This document shows, in pieces, positions 9,683 through 19,792 of a stretch of 64,000 nt of DNA. Within the stretch, counting starts at the first letter, position 1; each line of letters opens with the position of its first letter. The notes under the pieces are model-generated. The model saw only the letters and a list, made by a program, of their open reading frames with translations, had not been told where the DNA came from and did no database searches. The stretch spans positions 310,001 to 374,000 of the forward strand of contig QFPO01000005.1 in the NCBI GenBank assembly GCA_003241385.1, written 5' to 3'. Made by a program: the position numbers and the translations under genes. Source of the stretch: Rhodanobacter denitrificans. Lineage in GTDB: Bacteria > Pseudomonadota > Gammaproteobacteria > Xanthomonadales > Rhodanobacteraceae.

Positions 9683-10912
9683 TCAGCTGCGCTCGTCGCC
9701 GGCCGCCGGCATCTGGCCGGCATAGCGGGCGCGCGGCCGGATCAGGCCGCCGAGACTCTGCTGTTCGAGTGCATGGGCCAGCCAGCCGGCGACGCGGCCA
9801 GCCGCGAACAGCGTCAGCGCGGCCTCCGCGGCGAGATCGTGCACGACCGCGATGGCGGCCAGCGTGAAATCGATGTTCGGTCCCTGGCCGCTGGTCTCCT
9901 CGACGCAGGCGGCGAGTGCGGCGACCGCGTCCCAGCGGCGCGGCCGTGGGCGCGCGGCCTCGATCAGCGCCATCAGTTCGCGCGCACGCGGGTCGCCGTC
10001 CGGATACAGCGCGTGGCCGAAACCGGGCAGGTCCTCGCCGCGGCGCCAGCGCGCCGACACGAACGCGTCGATCGAATCAGCCTGCAGCGACTCGCGGATG
10101 AACGCGTACGCGCGCGTCGTCGCGCCGCCGTGGCGCGGGCCAGACAGCGCGGCCAGACCCGCGCAGACGGTCGCGTGCAGATGCGCGCCGGTCGAGGCGA
10201 CGACGCGCGCGGCGAACGCCGAGACGTTGAGCTCGTGATCGGCGCACAGCACCAGGGCCGCGCGCACCAGCGTGTCGAGCCGTGCGTCGCCGCGTTTCCA
10301 GTGCTGCGCGAGCAGGCGGTGCACCGGCCGCGTGCCGGCGCGCTCACCGATCAGCAGGGCGGCGTTCTGGCGCAGCAGGCGCGCCGCGGTCTCGCGCCGC
10401 GCCAGCGGCGAGGCGCTGAACGAGTGCGGCGACTCGATCGCGAGCAGCGGGATCGCGGCCAGCGTGCGTTCGAGCGGCGGCAGCCGCGGATCGGCGAGGA
10501 TCGCCGCGACCGAGGCCGGCCAGACCTCGTCCGAGGCCGACGCGAACGGATCGCGGTCGCCGCAGTCCCAGAGCACGCGCGCGGCATCCTCGAGCGCGGC
10601 GCCGGCGCGGACCAGTCCGATCGCCGACTGGCCACGGTAGTACGGCCCGTCCGGCCGGATCAGCGAGATGCGCGTCTCCATGACCGGCAGGCCGCGGTCC
10701 AGGCTCTGCGCGGCGCCGCGCGCCGCGCCGCGGCCGACGCGCTTGCGCGAGGCCAGGCGCTCGACGTCGCGGCGGCGGTAGACGCGGCTGCGGTGATCCT
10801 CGCCGGGCCGCGACTCGATGAGGCCGCGGCTGACGTAGGCGTACAGCGTCGCCGCGCTGATGCCGAGCACGGCGATCGCCTCGCCGGCGGGAATGTAGTC
10901 GCCGTCGCTCAC
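9683..10912 (-). CDS. HTH-citrate synthase fusion, probable prp regulator
   Basis: 409 residues. Residues 5-55 form a MerR/excisionase-like helix-turn-helix (GEAIAVLGISAATLYAYVSRGLI, then SRVYRRRDVERLA). The rest is a citrate-synthase fold that keeps the catalytic residues: His226 in DHELNVS, His261 in GPRHGGA, His300 in GFGH and Asp307 in DPRA. It is shorter and more diverged than PrpC at 13254. It is divergent from prpB with a GATCAA-repeat operator directly before its start, so I infer a regulator sensing propionyl-CoA, oxaloacetate or methylcitrate. It might still be an enzyme. The GTG at 10912 begins the HTH; no clear Shine-Dalgarno precedes it. Confidence 0.8.
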   Translation of the reverse strand: MSDGDYIPAGEAIAVLGISAATLYAYVSRGLIESRPGEDHRSRVYRRRDVERLASRKRVGRGAARGAAQSLDRGLPVMETRISLIRPDGPYYRGQSAIGLVRAGAALEDAARVLWDCGDRDPFASASDEVWPASVAAILADPRLPPLERTLAAIPLLAIESPHSFSASPLARRETAARLLRQNAALLIGERAGTRPVHRLLAQHWKRGDARLDTLVRAALVLCADHELNVSAFAARVVASTGAHLHATVCAGLAALSGPRHGGATTRAYAFIRESLQADSIDAFVSARWRRGEDLPGFGHALYPDGDPRARELMALIEAARPRPRRWDAVAALAACVEETSGQGPNIDFTLAAIAVVHDLAAEAALTLFAAGRVAGWLAHALEQQSLGGLIRPRARYAGQMPAAGDERS

Positions 10913-10918
10913 GATATG

Positions 10919-10945
10919 TTGATCGGATCGATCAAGATTGATCAA
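10919..10945. promoter_or_regulatory. Palindromic operator between the HTH-citrate synthase gene and prpB
   Basis: TTGATC-GGATC-GATCAA (10919-10935) is an inverted repeat and is followed two bases later by the perfect palindrome TTGATCAA (10938-10945). The four GATCAA/TTGATC half-sites in 27 bp lie just before the GTG of the minus-strand regulator, 107 bp upstream of prpB. A single protein bound here could control both genes. TTGATC at 10938-10943 could double as a weak -35 for prpB; TAGAAT at 11027-11032 is a nearer -10 candidate. Confidence 0.65.
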
Positions 10946-11051
10946 TGCATCCGATGGTGCCAGATTTCGCGCCGACCCGGCACCGGTCGTGACGCACGGC
11001 GTCGTGCACGCCCGGATACCGCCCCCTAGAATCCTCGCGAGGACCGCTTCC

Positions 11052-11948
11052 ATGACTTCCCCATCGTCCGCCGGTGCCCGCTTCCGCAGCGCCCTGGCCC
11101 AGGAGCAGCCGCTGCAGGTGATCGGCGCGATCAACGCCAATCACGCCCTGCTCGCGCGCCGCGCCGGCTATCGCGCGATCTATCTGTCCGGCGGCGGCGT
11201 CGCCGCGGGCTCGCTGGGCCTGCCGGACCTGGGCATCAACACGCTCGAGGACGTGCTGGTCGACGTGCGCCGCATCACCGACGTCTGCGATCTGCCGCTG
11301 CTGGTCGACATCGACACCGGCTTCGGTCCGAGCGCGTTCAACATCGCGCGCACGGTGCAGTCGCTGATCAAGGCGGGCGCCGCCGCCTGTCACATCGAGG
11401 ACCAGGTCGGCGCCAAGCGCTGCGGGCATCGGCCCGGCAAGGAGATCGTCTCGGCAGCCGAGATGGCCGATCGCGTCAAGGCCGCGGCCGACGCCAGGAC
11501 CGACACGGACTTCTTCCTGATCGCGCGCACCGATGCGATCCAGGTCGAGGGCGTCGACGCGGCGATCGAGCGCGCGCTGCTGTGCGTGGAGGCCGGCGCC
11601 GACGGCATCTTCGCCGAGGCCGCCTACGATCTGCCGACGTATCGGCGCTTCGTCGATGCGGTCAAGGTGCCGGTGCTCGCGAACATCACCGAGTTCGGCA
11701 AGACGCCGCTGTTCACGCGCGAGGAGCTGGCCTCGGTCGGCGTCGCGATCCAGCTCTATCCGCTGTCGGCGTTCCGCGCGATGAACAAGGCCGCCGAGGC
11801 CGTCTACGAGGCGATCCGCCGCGACGGCCATCAGAAGAACGTGATCGATACGATGCAGACGCGCGAGGAACTGTACGACCGCATCGGCTATCACGCCTAC
11901 GAGCAGCGGCTCGATGCGCTGTTCGCGGGCGCCAGAACCAAGGCCTGA
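11052..11948 (+). CDS. prpB: 2-Methylisocitrate lyase
   Basis: Cleaves 2-methylisocitrate to pyruvate and succinate, the last step of the methylcitrate cycle. The 298 residues match PrpB/PEP-mutase family landmarks: YLSGGGVAAGSLGLPDLG, LLVDIDTGFG, the catalytic HIEDQVGAKRCGHRPGK (with the active-site Cys in KRCGH), IARTDA and NITEFGKTPLFT. ATG 11052 has AGGA just upstream. It is divergent from the HTH-citrate synthase gene, and is followed by two genes before prpC. Oxaloacetate or isocitrate lyase activity is less likely given the KRCGHRPGK and GKTPLF signatures. Confidence 0.95.
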   Translation: MTSPSSAGARFRSALAQEQPLQVIGAINANHALLARRAGYRAIYLSGGGVAAGSLGLPDLGINTLEDVLVDVRRITDVCDLPLLVDIDTGFGPSAFNIARTVQSLIKAGAAACHIEDQVGAKRCGHRPGKEIVSAAEMADRVKAAADARTDTDFFLIARTDAIQVEGVDAAIERALLCVEAGADGIFAEAAYDLPTYRRFVDAVKVPVLANITEFGKTPLFTREELASVGVAIQLYPLSAFRAMNKAAEAVYEAIRRDGHQKNVIDTMQTREELYDRIGYHAYEQRLDALFAGARTKA

Positions 11949-11952
11949 TGCG

Positions 11953-12570
11953 ATGAAGACCCTCCCGCTCGTGCTGCTGTCGACGCTGTTCGTGTACGCC
12001 CACGCGCGGGCTGCCGACGTGCCGATGCCGGCCGAGGCCGATGTCGCTGCCGCGGTGGCGGAGGCGATCGACGGCCAGCCGGTATGCGAATGGCTCGGCT
12101 GGGTCACGTTCGGCAAAGAAGGCAGTGCCGTGCTGGCGTCGGACGACGTGTTCCTGCGTCAGCCGCGCGCCCGGGACAGGATCGACGCGCTCGTGAAGCT
12201 CGGCTTCGTGCGGTCGAGCCGGATCGAGGAGAGCGACGGTCCCAAGCTGAAAGTCGAGCTGACCGCGGCCGGCCGCGAGCATCTGCGCAGCCGGCAGCCC
12301 GGCGCCTGGGAGCTGTGCTACGCCAAGCGCAAGCTCGCGCGCATCGAGGCCTACACGCCTCCGGTCGAGCGTGAGGGGTATTGGATCGTGCGCGTCGTCT
12401 ACGCGTGGCGGCCGAACCAGGTGCAGGCCTGGAGCGCGGATCTGTTCGCGAACGGTGCGCTCGGCCGAGACGGCAGGATCGTCAACGATGAGCGCCGCGA
12501 CTGGATCGTGCTGGTCTCGACGAACCGCGGCTGGACGGATCAGGCCTGGTTCGGGAATCCGATCAAGTGA
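11953..12570 (+). CDS. Hypothetical secreted protein
   Basis: 205 residues starting with a Sec signal peptide (MKTLPLVLLSTLFVYAHARA, likely cleaved after ARA). The mature part has no domain I can name; it contains VCEWLGWVTFGKEG, a short winged-helix-like stretch (RIDALVKLGFVRSS...VELTAAGREHLRS) and ends in WTDQAWFGNPIK. It starts 4 bp after prpB stops, so it is almost surely in the prpB transcript. A role in propionate use is only suggested by location. Confidence 0.75.
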   Translation: MKTLPLVLLSTLFVYAHARAADVPMPAEADVAAAVAEAIDGQPVCEWLGWVTFGKEGSAVLASDDVFLRQPRARDRIDALVKLGFVRSSRIEESDGPKLKVELTAAGREHLRSRQPGAWELCYAKRKLARIEAYTPPVEREGYWIVRVVYAWRPNQVQAWSADLFANGALGRDGRIVNDERRDWIVLVSTNRGWTDQAWFGNPIK

Positions 12571-12633
12571 TCGCGAGCACCTTCTCGCGCCCGCCGTTGC
12601 CGGCGCCTGCGCCGGTCCGCCGAGGTTGAAACG

Positions 12634-13257
12634 ATGAACCCTGCGTCTGCGTTCGCCCGGATCGACCCGCGCCAGACCGCGCGCAAGCTGCTGCAGACCG
12701 AGCTGGACAGCCTGCCGGCCGACGAGCGCGAGGTGATCGAGCGCTTCATCGCGCGGCGCAGCGTTTCGCGCAACATCGTGCGCGAGCTCGACCGCTCGCG
12801 CGGACTCGGCGAGCGCGTCGCCGACCGCGTCGCCGCAGTCGGCGGCAGCTGGCCGTTCATCATCGGCTTCCTGGTGCTGCTGTTCGCGTGGATGGGCTAC
12901 AACACCTTCGTGCTCGCGCGCGAGGCCTTCGATCCGTATCCGTACATCCTGTTGAACCTGGTGCTGTCGTGCCTGGCCGCGATCCAGGCGCCGATCATCA
13001 TGATGAGCCAGAACCGCCAGGCCGCCGCCGACCGGCTCGGCGCGCAGCACGACTACGAAGTCAACGTCAAATCCGAACTCGAGATCATGCAGGTGCACGA
13101 GAAGCTCAACGCGCTGCGCGAGCGCGACTGGGCGGTGCTCGTCGAACTGCAGAACCGCCAGATCCAGATGCTGCAGCGCCTGCTCGAACGGCAGGCCGGC
13201 GTCGGCGACGGCGGGTCCGCTTCCAACCCCGAAAGACAAGACAGGGAATCCCCATGA
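12634..13257 (+). CDS. DUF1003 membrane protein
   Basis: 207 residues with the DUF1003 core: a first helix WPFIIGFLVLLFAWMGYNTF, FDPYPYILLNLVLSCLAAIQAPIIMMSQNRQ as the second, then the conserved D-x-x-Y-x-V-N-x-K-S/A-E-x-E-I segment leading into a coiled-coil tail (residues about 150-190). The N-terminal third is soluble and charged. Function unknown; the family sits in the inner membrane. Its stop overlaps the prpC start (ATGA), so it is tightly coupled to prpC. Confidence 0.88.
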   Translation: MNPASAFARIDPRQTARKLLQTELDSLPADEREVIERFIARRSVSRNIVRELDRSRGLGERVADRVAAVGGSWPFIIGFLVLLFAWMGYNTFVLAREAFDPYPYILLNLVLSCLAAIQAPIIMMSQNRQAAADRLGAQHDYEVNVKSELEIMQVHEKLNALRERDWAVLVELQNRQIQMLQRLLERQAGVGDGGSASNPERQDRESP

Positions 13258-14402
13258 GCGAAACCGCCATCCCGTTCAAGCCGAAGAAGTCCGTCGCGCT
13301 GAGCGGCACCGCCGCCGGCAACACCGCGCTGTGCACGGTCGGCCGCACCGGCAACGATCTGCACTACCGCGGCTACGACATCCTCGACGTCGCGACCGCC
13401 TGCGAGTTCGAGGAGATCGCCTATCTGCTCGTGCACGGCACGCTGCCGACGGTCGCCGAACTGGCCGGCTACAAGGCCAAGCTGAAGTCGCTGCGCGGCG
13501 TGCCGGCCTCGGTCAGGGCCGTGCTCGAGCAGCTGCCGCCCTCGGCGCATCCGATGGACGTGATGCGCACGGCGGTCTCGGCGCTCGGCTGCGTGGCGCC
13601 CGAGAAGGACGACCACAACCATCCCGGCGCGCGCGACATCGCCGACAAGCTGATGGCCTCGCTCGGCCCGATGCTGCTGTACTGGTACCACTACAGCCAC
13701 AACGGCAAGCGCATCGAGGTGGAGACCGACGACGACTCGATCGGCGGCCACTTCCTGCATCTGCTGCACGGCGAGAAGCCCTCGGAGCTGTGGGTGCGCG
13801 CGATGCATACCTCGCTGATCCTCTACGCCGAGCATGAGTTCAACGCGTCCACGTTCACCGCGCGCGTGATCGCCGGCACCGGCAGCGACATGCATTCGTG
13901 CATCGCCGGCGCGATCGGTGCGCTGCGCGGTCCCAAGCACGGCGGCGCCAACGAGGTCGCGTTCGAGATCCAGAAACGCTACGCCTCGCCGGACGAGGCC
14001 GAGGCCGACATCCGCGCGCGCGTCGAGCGCAAGGAGGTCGTGATCGGCTTCGGGCATCCGGTCTACACGGTCAGCGATCCGCGCAACAAGGTCATCAAGG
14101 AGGTCGCGCGCGAGCTCTCGGCCGAGCAGAAGAACATGAAGATGTTCGACATCGCCGAGCGGCTGGAGTCGACGATGTGGGAGATCAAGAAGATGTTCCC
14201 GAACCTGGACTGGTTCAGCGCGGTGAGCTACCACATGATGGGCGTGCCGACGGCGATGTTCACGCCGCTGTTCGTGATCGCGCGCACGTCCGGCTGGAGC
14301 GCCCACGTGATCGAGCAGCGCATCGACGGCAAGATCATCCGCCCGAGCGCGAACTACACCGGTCCGGAAGACCTCGCCTTCGTGCCGATCGCGCAGCGCT
14401 GA
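13254..14402 (+). CDS. prpC: 2-Methylcitrate synthase
   Basis: Condenses propionyl-CoA with oxaloacetate. The 382 residues have the short PrpC length and PrpC-type sequence: KPKKSVALSGTAAGNTALCTVG and LHYRGYDILDVA near the start, HNHPGARD, and HEFNASTFTARVIAGTGSD with the first catalytic His. GPKHGGANEVAFE has the second His, and GFGHPVYTVSDPRN has the third His and the catalytic Asp. The ATG overlaps the DUF1003 stop, with GGGA before it. No prpD or acnD follows; the next gene is convergent dbpA. It gives the paralogue against which the HTH-citrate synthase at 9683-10912 can be compared. Confidence 0.95.
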   Translation: MSETAIPFKPKKSVALSGTAAGNTALCTVGRTGNDLHYRGYDILDVATACEFEEIAYLLVHGTLPTVAELAGYKAKLKSLRGVPASVRAVLEQLPPSAHPMDVMRTAVSALGCVAPEKDDHNHPGARDIADKLMASLGPMLLYWYHYSHNGKRIEVETDDDSIGGHFLHLLHGEKPSELWVRAMHTSLILYAEHEFNASTFTARVIAGTGSDMHSCIAGAIGALRGPKHGGANEVAFEIQKRYASPDEAEADIRARVERKEVVIGFGHPVYTVSDPRNKVIKEVARELSAEQKNMKMFDIAERLESTMWEIKKMFPNLDWFSAVSYHMMGVPTAMFTPLFVIARTSGWSAHVIEQRIDGKIIRPSANYTGPEDLAFVPIAQR

Positions 14403-14531
14403 GGCGCCGCGGGGAGGAGACGTCGCGCTCCTTCCCGTTCTCATGCGCGATGTGAGACCCGCGCCGCGCCGCGCGGCGACGGCCGGATGGGGCGGGTGCC
14501 GATCGCCGGCCACCGCGCGTATCGCACGCCG

Positions 14532-15899
<1,368 letters not shown>

Positions 15900-16051
15900 G
15901 CGCGCATGATCGCATCTTGACGCGCGGCCGGCAGATCGGGTGTCGATTGCGTGCGTGGCCCGAGCCGGAGTCGGCGCGGCGCACGGTGCCGTGGCAGTCG
16001 TGCGCGGCGGTCGTCTCGATGCGCGGCCGCCGCGATCGGCGGGCGGCGCGG

Positions 16052-19000
16052 CTACTTCTCGTAGCGGTAGTTGATGCCGGCGCGGTTGCCGCTGGTCGCC
16101 GACTGCGCCTCGAAGTTCCAGCGCCGGTGGAACAGATAGCGCAGCGTGACGACCTCGCCGGGTTCGAAGATGCCGACGCCATAGCTCAGATAGAGCTTCG
16201 GCGAGAGGTACTTGCCGACCGTGAACGCGGCGCCGCCGAGCACGGCATTGTCGGCGACGCCGATGTCGTCGACGCCCATGCGCTTGCCGATGCTCTTGGC
16301 GAGCAGATCGCCGCCGGCCGTGCCGAGCGCGCGCGCCGCGGTGCCGAGCATGTCGCCTTCACCGCTGCCGAGCGCCGACAGCGGCTTGCCGGTCACCAGG
16401 TACGACAGCGCCTGCGACTGCTCCATCGCCGGTTCCGAGAACACCGTCAGCACCGGCACGATCGCGGTGCCGCGGATCATCAGGCCGGCGGTGACGTCGT
16501 CGGCCTCGATCTTGCGCACCGCGCGGATGTCCAGGCCCGGATTGTCGAGCGCGGTGCCGGCGAACAGCACGCGGCCGGTCTCGATCTTCAGATCCTGACC
16601 ATAGGCCTTGTAGGTGCCGCCGACGTTGAGCGTGCCGGTACCGGTCGCCGCGCGACCGGGCCGCTGGTTGATGCGCAGATTGCCGGCGATCGTGCCGTCG
16701 AGGCCGAAGCCGGCGAGCTTGACCTGATCGCCGAGCTCGACCGAGACGTTGACGACGACCGGCGGCGCCTGGCCCGGCTCGACCTGCTCGGCATCGACGA
16801 TCACGACGTCCGGCGAAGCCGCGCTGGCGCCGCCGCCGGGCAGCTTGCTGACGTCGACGTTGGCCTTCGGCACCGCGACCTTGCCGTTGACGTAGGTGCC
16901 GCTGGCATTGCGCTCGATGCTGAGGTCGGGCGAGACGATGACGTTGGCGGCCGGGATGTCGGCGGCCAGCACGTTCTCGCCGCGGATCGTCATCGTCAGC
17001 GGCGCGTCGGCGGCCAGACCGCCGTCGCCTTCGATCTTCAGCGTGCCCTGTCCCGAGACGATCGAGCCGTCGAGCACGAAGCGGTCGGCGCCTTCGGCGC
17101 GCAGCGACACCTGGCCGTCGCGCAGCTTGAGGCCGGCGATCGGCACTTCGGTCGCGAAATCCTCGAGCTTCAGCGCGCCGGACAGCTGGGGCGCCGACAG
17201 CGTGCCGCCGATGCCGTAGTCGGCCGAGACGCGGCCCTTGGTATTGGCGACCTCGCTGGTCAGCAGCTCGACGAAGGCCAGGCTCTGCAGATCCAGCGTG
17301 ACGCGTCCGCCGAGCGCCGGGTCGCCGCCGAGCGGACCGTCGAGCTGGACGCGCCCGTCGAGCCGTCCGTTCTGGTCGAGTCCGGCCTTGACCGTCGCGA
17401 CGCTCGACGCCGGCGAGAACTGCGCCTCGAGCGCGAAGCCGGTATAGCTCAGCAGCGGCTGGCTGCCGCCGTCGACGTAGATGATGCTGCCCTCGTTCGA
17501 GCTCAGCGTCGCCTGGCCGTTCAGTGCGCCGGACGCGTCGCGGCGGATGTCGCCTTCACCGCTGATCTCGCCGCGCAGCCGCACCGGCGCGTCCGGTGCG
17601 GCCAGGCGCACGACGGTGCGCAGCGGCAATGCTTCGATCCGGTAGCGCGCGGCGAGGCTGCCGTCGGCCGCGCCGTTGCCGCCGACGCACAGTCGCGCGT
17701 CGGCGCCGGTCAGGCAGCTGTCGGCCAGCGTGAAGCGCTGGCCGTCCCAGCCGAGCGCGGCCGGCGCGGCCAGGTCGAAGCGCGTGACCTCGCGCGGGCC
17801 GGCGATCGCGAGGCCGAGCGATTCGAGCGTGCCGTTCCAGCGGCCGTCGCGCGCGCTGCCGGACAGCGCCAGCGTGACGTCGGCCGGCTTGCCGGCGCCG
17901 GCCAGGCGCAGGCGATGACGCGCCTGATTGCCCTCGGCCTCCACGGCCAGACTGTCGAAGCGCAGCTCGCCCTGGCTGAGGCCGCCGAACGTCAGCGTCG
18001 CCTTGCCGGACGGGTCGTCGAGATGGGCGACGTGCGCGTTCAGCGACAGCGTGTCGATGCGCAGATCGCCGAGCGCGAGCGCCGTGCCTTCGGCGGTGCC
18101 GTCGACGTCGAGCGCCGGCCAGCGGCCGCGCACGCGGAAGTCGCCGCCGAGACGGCCGCCGGCATCGGGCAGCCAGTCGGCCAGCGAGCCGATCGCCAGG
18201 CGCAGGCTGGCGTCGGTTTGGTTGCCGCCGCGGCCGGTGACCTCGACCGTGCTGCCGCCGGAGCGCAGGCTCAGCTTGCCGTCGACGATGAAGTCCGGCT
18301 TGATCGTCAGATCGGCGCTGCCGCCGACCGGGCGCTTGCGCAGCGTGCCGCCGAGGCGCTCGATGCGCAGCGTCGTGTCCGGGCCGCGGTCGGTCAGCGT
18401 GCCGCGGCTGGCGAGGTCGAAGTCGAGCGCGCCGGGCCAGTCGGCCGCGAACGCGCCGGGATCGAGCCGCTGCGCCTTGGCCTGAAGATCCCAGCCCAGC
18501 GCCGGCTGCAGCGTGACCGTGCCGCTGGCATCGAGACCGCCGTCGGGCTGGACCAGCGCCAGCGTCTTCAGCGCGATCGCCTCGGGCGTGCCGCTGAGGT
18601 CGAGCGTCAGGTCGGCGAGCTGGCCGGGCGGGCCGACCGACAGGCTGCCGCGCGCCGCATAGGCCGCCGCGCTGCCTTCGACGTCGAGCGTGCCGTGGCT
18701 GGCGAGCACCTGGCCGGCGAGGTCGGCCGGCAGCACCAGATCCTTCCAGGTCACGTGTGCGGTCGCGCCGACCGGCTCGTCGGCGAGGCGCACCTCGCCG
18801 CTGGCGTCGAGCCGCCCTTCGAAATCCGGGCTGGTCAGGCCGAGCGCCTCGATGCGCAGGATCTGATCCTTCAGCGTGTAGTCGAGCGGCTCCAGATGCA
18901 GGCGACGCTCGTCGAGCGTGACGTCGCCGCTCAGGCTGCCGCGCTCCAGATCGCCCTCGCCGCGCAGCGAGACGGCTGCCGAGGCGAGGCCGGCTTCGGG

Positions 19001-19792
19001 TGCGAGCCGCTTCGGGTCGAAGCGCGGTACGTCCAGTGCCAGCGTCCACGGCCAGCGGTCGTTCTGGCCGAGCGTCGCATCGAGCGTGGCGGCCATCGGC
19101 GACTCGAGCTTCAGCGCAAGCCGCGCCAGCTTGCCGTCGCTGTCGGCGTCGAGCGTGCCGGCGTACTCGGTTTCGGCGACGCGCCAGCGGAACGCCGTGT
19201 GGCCCTTGCCGGCGTAGCCCTGATGCGTCGTCAGCGTGCCGTCGAGGTCGACCTGGCCGTCCGGCGCGCGCAGCGCGAGTTCGCGCACGGTCAGGCCTTC
19301 GTGCGTCCACGCTGCGGCGAGGTTCAGGCTGTCGGCCGCGAACAGCGGCTCGCCGTCGCGGCCGATCGTCGCGCCGCGCAATGCGAAGCGCTCCAGCGCG
19401 ATGTCCAGCGGCGGCTCGGGCGAGAACGACTCGGACGGTGCTTCGGGCTTCGGCGGCACCGTGGTCAGTGCGACGTCGAGCGTCTCGACCTCGAGCTGGC
19501 GGACCACGACGCGCTTGCCGAGCAGCGCGCCCAGCGCGACGTCGGCCGTCAGCGCGGCGATCCTGGCGTCGACGCCGGCTTCGGTGTCGCGGTAGCGCAC
19601 GCCTTCCAGCCGCAGCGGACCGGCCAGCGTACCGCTGCTGCGCTCGACGACGAGCTTGCCGTCGAGCGCGCTCTGCGCGCGCGCCAGCACGAAGCGCGCA
19701 CCGGCACCGGTGTTGAGCAGCCAGGCCAGCGCCGCCGCGACGATCGCCAGCACGATCAGCAGTGCGATCGCGATCCGCTTGAGCCATTTCAT
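16052..19792 (-). CDS. tamB: Translocation and assembly module subunit TamB
   Basis: 1246 residues anchored in the inner membrane by one N-terminal helix (KWLKRIAIALLIVLAIVAAALAWLLN), followed by a very long periplasmic stretch of repetitive beta-strand sequence of the AsmA/TamB bridge-like type. It ends with the conserved DUF490 region (ALSYLVTGKPL..., YLSPKLYLSYGVGIFEP, then a C-terminal barrel-like strand NRAGINYRYEK). With TamA it helps insert outer-membrane proteins and may move lipids across the periplasm. Its ATG overlaps the tamA stop (ATGA). Confidence 0.93.
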   Translation of the reverse strand: MKWLKRIAIALLIVLAIVAAALAWLLNTGAGARFVLARAQSALDGKLVVERSSGTLAGPLRLEGVRYRDTEAGVDARIAALTADVALGALLGKRVVVRQLEVETLDVALTTVPPKPEAPSESFSPEPPLDIALERFALRGATIGRDGEPLFAADSLNLAAAWTHEGLTVRELALRAPDGQVDLDGTLTTHQGYAGKGHTAFRWRVAETEYAGTLDADSDGKLARLALKLESPMAATLDATLGQNDRWPWTLALDVPRFDPKRLAPEAGLASAAVSLRGEGDLERGSLSGDVTLDERRLHLEPLDYTLKDQILRIEALGLTSPDFEGRLDASGEVRLADEPVGATAHVTWKDLVLPADLAGQVLASHGTLDVEGSAAAYAARGSLSVGPPGQLADLTLDLSGTPEAIALKTLALVQPDGGLDASGTVTLQPALGWDLQAKAQRLDPGAFAADWPGALDFDLASRGTLTDRGPDTTLRIERLGGTLRKRPVGGSADLTIKPDFIVDGKLSLRSGGSTVEVTGRGGNQTDASLRLAIGSLADWLPDAGGRLGGDFRVRGRWPALDVDGTAEGTALALGDLRIDTLSLNAHVAHLDDPSGKATLTFGGLSQGELRFDSLAVEAEGNQARHRLRLAGAGKPADVTLALSGSARDGRWNGTLESLGLAIAGPREVTRFDLAAPAALGWDGQRFTLADSCLTGADARLCVGGNGAADGSLAARYRIEALPLRTVVRLAAPDAPVRLRGEISGEGDIRRDASGALNGQATLSSNEGSIIYVDGGSQPLLSYTGFALEAQFSPASSVATVKAGLDQNGRLDGRVQLDGPLGGDPALGGRVTLDLQSLAFVELLTSEVANTKGRVSADYGIGGTLSAPQLSGALKLEDFATEVPIAGLKLRDGQVSLRAEGADRFVLDGSIVSGQGTLKIEGDGGLAADAPLTMTIRGENVLAADIPAANVIVSPDLSIERNASGTYVNGKVAVPKANVDVSKLPGGGASAASPDVVIVDAEQVEPGQAPPVVVNVSVELGDQVKLAGFGLDGTIAGNLRINQRPGRAATGTGTLNVGGTYKAYGQDLKIETGRVLFAGTALDNPGLDIRAVRKIEADDVTAGLMIRGTAIVPVLTVFSEPAMEQSQALSYLVTGKPLSALGSGEGDMLGTAARALGTAGGDLLAKSIGKRMGVDDIGVADNAVLGGAAFTVGKYLSPKLYLSYGVGIFEPGEVVTLRYLFHRRWNFEAQSATSGNRAGINYRYEK

